Of a stretch of 5,738 nt of DNA, positions 1-5,498 are shown in pieces; within the stretch, counting starts at the first letter, position 1, and every line of letters begins with the position of its first letter. The translations under genes and the position numbers were made by a program. The notes beneath the pieces were generated by a model, which saw nothing but the letters and a program-made list of their open reading frames with translations, was not told the DNA's origin and did not search any database. The DNA is from CAYLWZ01 sp964585805 (GTDB lineage: Bacteria; Patescibacteriota; Minisyncoccia; Minisyncoccales; GWA2-38-27): the NCBI GenBank assembly GCA_964585805.1, contig CAZPFE010000036.1, positions 1 through 5,738 on the forward strand. Direction: 5' to 3'.

Positions 1-1
1 C

Positions 2-44
2 TCCTCCCCCTCCTCTGGAGGGGGAGGATTAAGGAGGGGGAGGA
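2..44. repeat. Palindromic repeat, copy 1 (left window edge)
   Basis: A 12-bp pyrimidine arm (2-13) pairs perfectly with a purine arm (17-28) around a 3-base TCT loop. After a TTAA linker, bases 33-44 repeat the purine arm exactly, so the left arm has two possible partners. Close copies lie at 1706-1744 and 5700-5738 in the same orientation. The element sits about 70 bases past the stop of the glycosyltransferase gene and could act as a hairpin at the end of its transcript, but no U-run follows it on the minus strand. REP/MITE-like nature is inference; no transposase gene is in the window. Confidence 0.85.
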
Positions 45-114
45 TTTTTACTTACCCAAATAACTTTGGAAAATTATTTTTTCATTTCGTTATCAAATTG
101 ATTGGATATACATT

Positions 115-1437
115 TTAATTTAAAAAATCGGCTAAAATCTTTTTAATCCTAAAAACCCCTAATTTTTCCTCGTTCAAAAAACCTTGAAGAGCAGACTCTG
201 CCAAACGACCACTTCTTAAAGAATCAAATATCCATTCATTAGCATAATCAGGATTATTTTCTAATATTCCTGAACCCATATGAAGAAGCCATTTTTTATT
301 TAAATCTTCTTGAGAACCTATTGAAGGAGCAATAATAATTGGAATACCTAAAGCGCTATAAAAAGAAAGTTCACTTGGTTTTGTCCAAAGTATATCTGTC
401 TTTCTCAACCTCTGATTAAATAAAGAAAAATAATCTTTTATTTCTTTTTTAAATAAAATTTCTATCTGATCTTCCAAAAAAGCGGTTAAACCAAAATCTT
501 TTATTTTTCTTTCAAAAAAATCTTTTACTTCTTTTCTAACCCCGGCTGAAAGAATAACTTTTATTTTTCTATTTTTAATTTTTTCTAATAAACTTTGAAG
601 ATATCTTATAACAATTTCCTTTTGAGCGCCTGCCCCGCCAATAGAAAATAATATTGTCAAAGAATGGTCTGATTTTTGAGGTAAAATTCCTATTTTCTTC
701 TCAATTAATAATCCATACCTTTGTTGACACTTTTTTTCAGAATCTAAATTTAAAAAACGACTTAAAAAATCATTTTTTAAAATTTCCATTTTTTCTTCGC
801 TGCCAATATTTTCAACAGGCAAGGGATATCCTGTTAAAAAAATATTTTTTTCTTTTACTCCATACAATTTTAAACGATTCACCACCCAAGAATTAGGAGC
901 AAAATATTTAATCCTGCTGCTTTGAGGATTTAATGGCGCCCAAGATCGAGAAATATCAGCATCACAAATAACACAAAAAATTTCGCCTGAATAATTAAAA
1001 CTCTCAGCCATAAATGCTGGAACAAAAAAAGTAGTAACTAAAGGCAAACTCTTTCCTATTTCTTTGTTTTTATTTTCAATCTTCCTAATAAGATCATTAC
1101 CCCACCCTTTTTTAATTAAAGAATAAATTTTTCTTAAACTAAAGGTCGGCTGCGAAAGATCTCTTTTAGGATAATAAGAAGGAATAGATTGAAATTTATT
1201 ATAAAGAGAAAAAGCAAACTCTCCAATCAAAGGAAATCTCTTAAATTTAGAAATAAATTCATAGAATTTTCTGCTTGAAAGCCAAATTTTTTTATCTTTT
1301 TTAGGAATACCAGAATAATTATTAGCATTAATAACCTCTTTCTTAAAAGACAAATTTCTAAGAGGAAAAGCAGTTCTTTGGTGACCATAACCCATATCTA
1401 CTGCTATTATATGAGCATAAAAATTTTCAGAAGACAT
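115..1437 (-). CDS. Probable GT-B fold glycosyltransferase (MurG/MGDG-synthase-like, GT28-like)
   Basis: The 440-residue product looks like a soluble or peripheral GT-B glycosyltransferase that would transfer a sugar from a nucleotide-sugar to a lipid or glycan acceptor; donor and acceptor are unknown. Near the N-terminus, MGYGHQRTA (15-23) resembles the glycine/His loop of MurG and MGDG-synthase-like enzymes. CDADISRSWAP (158-168) falls where those enzymes carry an Asp...Trp acceptor-side motif. YFAPNS then LTGYPLP (178-207) resembles the end of the N-domain. FSIGGAGAQKE (264-274) starts the C-domain, and WTKPSELSFYSALGIPIIIA with a following SQEDLN (351-380) matches the nucleotide-sugar site of GT28-like proteins. 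No signal peptide or clear membrane helix is seen. It is separated from comEC by a 559-base repeat-rich spacer, so it is probably its own transcription unit. The ATG lies 5 bases from a TATATA box with no Shine-Dalgarno. Fold call is fairly secure; substrate and exact family are not. Confidence 0.7.
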   Translation of the reverse strand: MSSENFYAHIIAVDMGYGHQRTAFPLRNLSFKKEVINANNYSGIPKKDKKIWLSSRKFYEFISKFKRFPLIGEFAFSLYNKFQSIPSYYPKRDLSQPTFSLRKIYSLIKKGWGNDLIRKIENKNKEIGKSLPLVTTFFVPAFMAESFNYSGEIFCVICDADISRSWAPLNPQSSRIKYFAPNSWVVNRLKLYGVKEKNIFLTGYPLPVENIGSEEKMEILKNDFLSRFLNLDSEKKCQQRYGLLIEKKIGILPQKSDHSLTILFSIGGAGAQKEIVIRYLQSLLEKIKNRKIKVILSAGVRKEVKDFFERKIKDFGLTAFLEDQIEILFKKEIKDYFSLFNQRLRKTDILWTKPSELSFYSALGIPIIIAPSIGSQEDLNKKWLLHMGSGILENNPDYANEWIFDSLRSGRLAESALQGFLNEEKLGVFRIKKILADFLN

Positions 1438-1448
1438 AATACTATATA
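1435..1448 (-). promoter_or_regulatory. TATA-like box abutting the glycosyltransferase start codon
   Basis: On the minus strand, TATATA, then GTATT, then ATG. The same arrangement (TTATAA-GTATT-ATG) precedes the ATPase gene at 5412-5425; 12 of 14 bases agree. No purine-rich ribosome site lies between box and ATG. A -10 element this close to the ATG would give a leaderless or almost leaderless mRNA. No good -35 was found, and TATA-like strings are common in such AT-rich DNA. Confidence 0.3.
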
Positions 1449-1499
1449 AAAAATTTTATATTTTAAAGGTATCCTCCTCCTCTCTCTCCCCCTTCTCTC

Positions 1500-1538
1500 T
1501 TTACTCTCTCCTCCCTCTCCTCTGGAGAAGGATTTATT
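1500..1538. repeat. 39-bp direct repeat, copy 1
   Basis: These 39 bases are identical to 5583-5621 and in the same orientation. The unit is pyrimidine-rich and ends in a weakened form of the palindrome family: 1512-1520 pairs with 1524-1532 around TCT with one mismatch. In both places it is followed by CCCCCTCCTC and then TTTCCTCCCCCT, so the homology extends, with indels, to about 1567 here and 5659 there. Both copies lie upstream of the first gene of a transcription unit. Confidence 0.85.
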
Positions 1539-1592
1539 CCCCATCCCCCTCCTCTTTCCTCCCCCTTCCCAGAGGGAAGGGGGAGGATGGGG
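1539..1592. repeat. Large palindrome with interrupted left arm
   Basis: The inner stem is a perfect 14-bp pairing of 1557-1570 with 1574-1587 around an AGA loop. The outer bases CCCCAT (1539-1544) pair with ATGGGG (1587-1592). If 1545-1557 (13 bases) were removed, the whole would be a perfect 19-bp palindrome, so the left arm appears to carry a short pyrimidine insertion. It belongs to the same C/T-arm, G/A-arm family as 2-44 but with a longer stem and a different loop. Confidence 0.75.
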
Positions 1593-1604
1593 TAGGTGTT
1601 TCTT

Positions 1605-1619
1605 CTTCCTAAGAGGAAG
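1605..1619. repeat. Small degenerate palindrome of the same family
   Basis: CTTCCT (1605-1610) pairs with AGGAAG (1614-1619) around AAG, followed by a purine run that resembles the distal arm of the other copies. A few bases on, GAAAGTAAAA (1630-1639) is the reverse complement of the linker in the 25-bp tandem repeats at 5651-5700, so parts of the family also occur inverted. Confidence 0.45.
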
Positions 1620-1665
1620 GGGGAGAATTGAAAGTAAAAAGGGGAAAATTTTCTTTTCCTCTCCT

Positions 1666-1691
1666 CCTCTCCCTTCTCTGAAGGGGGGAGG
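1666..1691. repeat. Degenerate palindrome with bulged stem
   Basis: The pyrimidine arm 1666-1675 pairs with the purine arm 1681-1691 around a CTCTG loop, with one bulged or mismatched position. It sits between the large palindrome and the canonical copy at 1706-1744, making a tight cluster of decayed repeat units. Confidence 0.5.
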
Positions 1692-1705
1692 TATCTTCTC
1701 CCCTT

Positions 1706-1744
1706 TCCTCCCCCTCCTCTGGAGGGGGAGGATTAAGGTGGGGG
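1706..1744. repeat. Palindromic repeat, copy 2 (comEC/glycosyltransferase spacer)
   Basis: The stem CCTCCCCCTCC (1707-1717) pairs perfectly with GGAGGGGGAGG (1721-1731) around TCT, extended by a T-A pair. ATTAA (1732-1736) and GGTGGGGG (1737-1744) follow. It matches copies at 2-44 and 5700-5738 in order and orientation, but the distal purine block has T instead of A, which weakens the alternative pairing seen in copy 1. Confidence 0.85.
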
Positions 1745-1751
1745 AAGGCAT

Positions 1752-1900
1752 TTTGAATTTTGAATTTTAGCCATTTGGATTTGTTTAGGATTTAGGATTT
1801 TGAATTTAGGATTTAATAAGTTTTGCGTTTTGAATTTTGCGTTTAAATTTGTTTTAACATTTAACATTTTGACTTTTGAGATTTGAGTTTTGAGATAAAA
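1752..1900. repeat. AT-rich short-word repeat block
   Basis: This stretch holds no gene. It is built from a few recurring words in one orientation: TTTTGAAT several times, TTTAGGATTT three times, TTTTGCGTTT twice, TTTAACATTT, then TTTTGAG/ATTTGAG in series. Words recur every 7-10 bases, leaving T-runs at near-helical spacing that might bend DNA. It directly abuts the GC-rich palindrome cluster but has quite different composition. Similar word-salad spacers occur, as far as I recall, in many uncultivated bacterial genomes; function is unknown. Confidence 0.6.
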
Positions 1901-1905
1901 GAAGG

Positions 1906-1946
1906 AAAAAAAATGTAAAAGATATTCTTCATTCCCTCGGGAAGAA
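1906..1946 (-). terminator. Possible intrinsic terminator after comEC
   Basis: On the minus strand, TTCTTCCC (1946-1939) can pair with GGGAATGAA (1936-1928), with one bulged base and a tight GA turn. A T-rich stretch including eight consecutive T (complement of 1906-1913) follows some bases later. It starts about 50 bases past the comEC stop, a fitting place for the end of the three-gene operon. The distance between stem and T-run and the tiny loop make it only a moderate candidate. Confidence 0.35.
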
Positions 1947-1996
1947 AGAGAAAAGGAAGTAAGTTGATTAGCGATTATAATTTAATATTATCTTTT

Positions 1997-3565
1997 CTAA
2001 AAATTATTTTCAAATCTCAAAAAAACATCCCGCTTCCTTTCTCGCCAGATAATAAAAATTAGAAAAAAATAGAAAACAAACAACCAAAACCAATGAATAC
2101 CAGAAATTTCTTTTGCCGCCCAATCTTTAGCAAAAAAATTCACAATAAGAAAAAAATATTCTAAAAGAAAAAGACAAGGAAAAGAAAAAAGCCAACCCAA
2201 AAAAGGAGAAAAAAGAGAAAGAAAAACAAAAAGAAAACCAAAGAACATTAACCAATAAATAATTGGAATAACTAAAAAATTTGTTAAAAGGGCAACTAAA
2301 GAAATTCTATTAAAATCATAAATCAAAATAGGAAGGGTAAAAATTTGAGCCGCAAGAGTCATTAAAATAATTTTTTCTAAACTTCTCCAAAACCGAGAAA
2401 AAGGAATTTTAATTTCGCGTTTCTTTTTAATTTGACTTAATTTTTCAAGGATATTTTTTTTAACTCTATTTACTTTATTTTCAAGAATAGGCGTCAAATA
2501 GATAATTCCTATTACTGCTAAAAATGATAATTGAAAACTTACATCAAATAAAAGAAGAGGATTAAAAACAAGCATCAAAAAAGCAGCCAACGCTAAAGAA
2601 CGAGACGGAACATATTTTCTCCCAACCTTCTCAGCCAAAAGAAAAACAAACCCCATTATTCCTGCCCGTATTCCTGAAGGTTGAAAACCAGTCATTAAAA
2701 TAAAAATAAAAATAAAAACTACTGTTAAATAAAAAGCTTGATTACGCCATAAACCTAAACTAATTAACAAAGACATTAAAATACTGCTTAAAATAACAAT
2801 ATGCATACCTGAAACAGCAGTTAAATGACGCAAGCCAACAACATTTAATTTTTCTTTAACTTCTTTAGTAATCCTCCCTTTATCACCTAATAGCATTGCT
2901 CCTAATATAAAACTTTTTGGCGCTGGAATATTTCTATAAATGATAGTCCTTAAAAAACCCTTTAACTTTAAAATCCGAGAATAAAAAACAGAAATAAAAC
3001 TATCATTTTCTCCTCTTTTTACCCAAATAGTTCTTGGATAAAACATTATCCAGTAAACTCCTCTTCTCTCCAAATATCCTTTATAATCAAAATTATTAAA
3101 AATTTCAGGTTCTTTTATCTTTCCTTTAACTTTCAATTCCTCACCGTAGTTATAATTTCTATTATTCTTACTAATAATTAAAACATTTCCATTTCCTTTT
3201 ATTGGTTGATTATTAATTACTTCTGGTTGAACTACCAATTGAACGCTGTTCTTCCGAATATCTGGTTCTGCTTTTATTCTCCCTTCTAAAATAATTTCTT
3301 TATTAAGCAAATTTTTCATCTTAACCCTTTCTTTGTTTATTCTCCACTCTGCTAACTGATACCGCCAAATACCAAGGAAAATAAACAATAAAGCAAAAGC
3401 AAAAAATAAAATTTTTTTATTTTGCCAAGAAACAGAAAACAAAATAAAAGCAAAAATTAAAAAAATCAGCCCTATTGGCTGAAAAATTTTGTTAGTCAAA
3501 AATCCTAAAAATATTCCAAAAATAAATAAAAGCAAAAAATAAAAAATTGCTTTTGAAAAATTCAT
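1997..3565 (-). CDS. comEC: ComEC/Rec2-family DNA uptake channel, without metallo-beta-lactamase domain
   Basis: ComEC forms the inner-membrane pore that carries single-stranded DNA into the cytoplasm during natural transformation. The 522-residue product has three hydrophobic helices at about 5-24, 30-46 and 51-68. A soluble beta-rich N-domain follows (about 85-185, the DUF4131/OB-like region). The Competence domain runs from about 215 to 508 with many helices. Family hallmarks are GLRHLTAVSGMHIVIL (244-259), PSGIRAGIMG (296-305), FNPLLLFDVSFQLSFLAVIG (334-353) and LAAQIFTLP (404-412). It ends shortly after the last helix (about 492-507) with a short charged tail. Long ComEC proteins continue with a metallo-beta-lactamase-type nuclease domain of roughly 250 residues; here the downstream DNA is repeat spacer, so the domain is absent rather than frameshifted. 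The start lies 10 bases after the ftsZ stop with no Shine-Dalgarno, suggesting cotranscription and perhaps coupled translation. Confidence 0.93.
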   Translation of the reverse strand: MNFSKAIFYFLLLFIFGIFLGFLTNKIFQPIGLIFLIFAFILFSVSWQNKKILFFAFALLFIFLGIWRYQLAEWRINKERVKMKNLLNKEIILEGRIKAEPDIRKNSVQLVVQPEVINNQPIKGNGNVLIISKNNRNYNYGEELKVKGKIKEPEIFNNFDYKGYLERRGVYWIMFYPRTIWVKRGENDSFISVFYSRILKLKGFLRTIIYRNIPAPKSFILGAMLLGDKGRITKEVKEKLNVVGLRHLTAVSGMHIVILSSILMSLLISLGLWRNQAFYLTVVFIFIFILMTGFQPSGIRAGIMGFVFLLAEKVGRKYVPSRSLALAAFLMLVFNPLLLFDVSFQLSFLAVIGIIYLTPILENKVNRVKKNILEKLSQIKKKREIKIPFSRFWRSLEKIILMTLAAQIFTLPILIYDFNRISLVALLTNFLVIPIIYWLMFFGFLFVFLSLFSPFLGWLFSFPCLFLLEYFFLIVNFFAKDWAAKEISGIHWFWLFVFYFFLIFIIWRERKRDVFLRFENNF

Positions 3566-3575
3566 AGAATTAAAA

Positions 3576-4499
3576 CTAAAATCCAGTAATCATCACTGTT
3601 ACTTTTATCTCTCCTTTTTTTAATTTTTCGTCCTGGATAGCGCCAAAAACAATTCTTGCTTCTGGAGAAACTTCTTGAGTAATTATTTTTGCCACTTCAT
3701 CAATTTCTGAAAGACTAATATCTTTATTTCCAGAAACATTAAAAAGAACTCCTTTTGCTCCTTTGCAAGAAACATCTGATAAAGGTAAATTTAACGCTCT
3801 TCTGGCTGCTTCTTTTGCTCTTTCTTCTCCCTTTGCCTTACCAATACCAAAAAAAGCAGAACCTGAATCTTTAATAATTGCCTTTATATCCGCAAAATCT
3901 ATATTAATTATTCCCGGCAAAACAATTAAATCTGAAATTCCTTGAACCGCTTGCCTTAAAGTTTCGTCGCATAACCAAAACGCTTCTGAAAGAGTTGTTC
4001 TATTATCTAAAAAAGAAAGTAATTTATCATTAGAAACGGAAATTAATGTGTCTACTCTTGTTTTTAATTCTTTCAAAGCCCTTTCCGCAATTTCCATTCT
4101 TTGAATACCTTCAAAAGAAAAAGGTTTGGTAACAACAGCAATTGTTAAAGCGCCTTTTTTCTTAGCAATTTCAGCTACTATTGGCGCTGCTCCGCTACCA
4201 CATCCTCCACCCAATCCGCAAGTAATAAAAACTAAATCTGCCCCTTCAATTTCTTTTTCTATATCTTCTCTTTGTTCTTCTGCTGCTTGCCTTCCAATCT
4301 CTGGATTCATCCCTGTTCCCAATCCTTTAGTTAATTCTTTACCTATCCTTATTTTCTTATGAGATAAAGATTTTGCCAAATCTTGAGCATCAGCATTTAT
4401 CGCAATCAATTCTACTCCTCTTATCTTTGCTTTCATCATTCTGGAAAGGGCATTTCCTCCTGAACCTCCAACTCCAACAACTTTTATTTTAGTATTCAT
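3576..4499 (-). CDS. ftsZ: Cell division GTPase FtsZ, tail-less
   Basis: FtsZ is the bacterial tubulin homologue that polymerises with GTP into the division ring. The 307-residue product starts directly at the Rossmann GTPase domain: KVVGVGGSGGNALSRM (6-21) is the first nucleotide loop. The tubulin/FtsZ signature is at 97-103 but reads GGGCGSG instead of the usual GGGTGTG. VTKPFSFEG (123-131) and SNDKLL (156-161) follow. The catalytic T7 loop NIDFADI (199-205) keeps N199, D201 and D204, so GTP hydrolysis across the subunit interface should be possible. The protein ends at VTVMITGF, the last strand of the C-terminal globular domain. There is no linker and no conserved tail peptide, the usual docking site for FtsA or ZipA. 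The TAG stop is followed in frame by TAA two codons later. It sits between the Fe-S ATPase gene (39-base gap) and comEC (10-base gap); no ftsA is in the window. A second FtsZ elsewhere in the genome is possible. Confidence 0.96.
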   Translation of the reverse strand: MNTKIKVVGVGGSGGNALSRMMKAKIRGVELIAINADAQDLAKSLSHKKIRIGKELTKGLGTGMNPEIGRQAAEEQREDIEKEIEGADLVFITCGLGGGCGSGAAPIVAEIAKKKGALTIAVVTKPFSFEGIQRMEIAERALKELKTRVDTLISVSNDKLLSFLDNRTTLSEAFWLCDETLRQAVQGISDLIVLPGIINIDFADIKAIIKDSGSAFFGIGKAKGEERAKEAARRALNLPLSDVSCKGAKGVLFNVSGNKDISLSEIDEVAKIITQEVSPEARIVFGAIQDEKLKKGEIKVTVMITGF

Positions 4500-4506
4500 A
4501 AATAAA

Positions 4507-4535
4507 ATTATTTTTTATTTCACTTATTCTACCAA
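4507..4535 (-). promoter_or_regulatory. Weak candidate sigma70-type promoter for ftsZ
   Basis: In the 39-base gap after the ATPase gene, the minus strand shows TTGGTA (4535-4530), exactly 17 bases, then AATAAT (4512-4507). Seven bases later comes the ftsZ ATG, which would make an ftsZ transcript from here leaderless. Matches are 4/6 and 5/6 to consensus. Such matches arise easily by chance in DNA of this composition. Confidence 0.22.
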
Positions 4536-4538
4536 TTT

Positions 4539-5414
4539 TTAAATTAAATTCAATAATTTTTTAAAAATTTTTTTAACTTCTTTTTTTTGAGGAAGAGAAG
4601 ATTCCATTATAGGCACTAAATTAGAAATTGATTTTAAGATTTCTTGATTATAAGAAGTCTTACCCAAAACTCTTTCCTGTCCCCACTTTTCAATTTGACT
4701 ACTTGTTCTAAAATTAATATCCCATTTATTTATAATTAAACCCCATTCAATTTTAAAATGATTAACTACTTTCAAAACCCTTTTTAAATCTGAAAAACCA
4801 GAACGACTTGGTTCAGTAACTAAAATAGCAAAATCACACCCTTGTAAAGAAGAAACAACTGGACAACCCGTTCCCGGGGCAGAATCAATTATCATTAAAT
4901 CAAGATTAAACAATTCTCCTCTTTTTTTAATTTCTGAAACTATCTTTCCTGACCCAATTTCTCCGGGGAAAAGATGGCCAGAAATTAAAGGAAAATTATA
5001 TTTGGTTATTTTTGTTCTAACCTCTGCTCCAAAAATTGGTTTCATTTTAACTGCCCCTGATGGGCAAAAAAATTCGCACGCCCCACACCCTTCGCACAAA
5101 AAAGGATTTAAAAAAATATTTCTATTTCTTATCTCTAAAGCTTTAAAGCGACATTTTTGGACACATTTTTCCTTTTCCTCTAAAGAGTATTTTTTTAAAA
5201 TTTGATTATTAATTTCTGGTTTTTCAGAAACACTTATTTTCTCTATATCTTCCCAGTCTTCAGGTTCACCAAGCCAAACAGCTAAATTAGGAGCGTCAAC
5301 ATCGCAATCAAGAGCAACAATTTTCTTAAATTCAGAAAAAAGAATGGCTAAAGAAGAAGCAATCATTGATTTTCCAACCCCCCCTTTACCGCTGACAATT
5401 GCTATCTTTTTCAT
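4539..5414 (-). CDS. MinD/Mrp-superfamily P-loop ATPase with inserted ferredoxin domain (COG1149-like)
   Basis: The 291-residue product is a deviant-Walker ATPase: GKGGVGKS (9-16) is the P-loop with the signature lysine, LDCDVDAPNL (35-44) the switch I/A' region, and IDSAPGTGCPV (176-186) the Walker B/switch II region, followed by LVTEPSRSGFSDLKRV (198-213). A ferredoxin-like insert lies at about 80-125. Its second motif is complete (C107, C110, C113, C117-P), while the first keeps only C84 and C88. Homologues form the 'MinD ATPase with inserted ferredoxin domain' group, whose biochemical role is poorly known; Fe-S cofactor handling is often supposed. It is not the classical MinD of division-site selection: no minC or minE lies nearby, and the C-terminus (KKIFKKLLNLI) is only weakly like a membrane helix. 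It leads the probable operon with ftsZ and comEC. The chosen ATG places the P-loop in its normal position; no Shine-Dalgarno precedes it. Confidence 0.88.
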   Translation of the reverse strand: MKKIAIVSGKGGVGKSMIASSLAILFSEFKKIVALDCDVDAPNLAVWLGEPEDWEDIEKISVSEKPEINNQILKKYSLEEKEKCVQKCRFKALEIRNRNIFLNPFLCEGCGACEFFCPSGAVKMKPIFGAEVRTKITKYNFPLISGHLFPGEIGSGKIVSEIKKRGELFNLDLMIIDSAPGTGCPVVSSLQGCDFAILVTEPSRSGFSDLKRVLKVVNHFKIEWGLIINKWDINFRTSSQIEKWGQERVLGKTSYNQEILKSISNLVPIMESSLPQKKEVKKIFKKLLNLI

Positions 5415-5425
5415 AATACTTATAA
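5412..5425 (-). promoter_or_regulatory. TATA-like box abutting the ATPase start codon
   Basis: On the minus strand TTATAA, GTATT, ATG, nearly identical to the start context of the glycosyltransferase gene (1435-1448). A further TATTAT lies about 10 bases upstream. Neither has a convincing -35. The nearest purine-rich triplet (GGA) begins 14 bases before the ATG, outside the normal Shine-Dalgarno range. It may be the -10 element of a leaderless operon mRNA, but the evidence is only the shared context. Confidence 0.3.
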
Positions 5426-5498
5426 TCCAAATAATAGAAACACTAAAAAATAAAGAAAATAAGAAGAAACAACCTTTACTAAAATATACTATTCTTTA

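Noticed and set aside
45..114. Intrinsic terminator directly after the glycosyltransferase gene
   Set aside because: Only a weak A/T hairpin (58-63 with 74-79) is visible, and on the minus strand it lacks a following T-run.
1574..1592. Canonical G-quadruplex
   Set aside because: Only three separate runs of three or more G occur in this arm, and the other purine arms have fewer; only weak two-layer forms are possible.
1470..1745. CRISPR array
   Set aside because: The repeats are unequal in length and spacing, there are no unique spacers of constant size, and no cas gene is present.
1407..1751. Open frame of 114 codons on the minus strand across the palindrome cluster
   Set aside because: Its translation is Pro/Arg/Gly/Glu low complexity produced by the G/A-rich repeats; it overlaps the true start of the glycosyltransferase gene and has no domain.
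1780..1815. Telomere-like TTTAGGA repeats
   Set aside because: Only three irregular copies occur, mixed with other AT-rich words, inside a bacterial spacer; resemblance to TTTAGGG is chance.
3763..4362. Plus-strand open frames opposite ftsZ
   Set aside because: They are antisense shadows of a well-conserved gene and show no recognisable protein features.
4539..5414. Classical MinD of the division-site system
   Set aside because: The ferredoxin insert, the absence of minC/minE and the lack of a clear amphipathic C-terminal membrane helix point to the COG1149-type branch.
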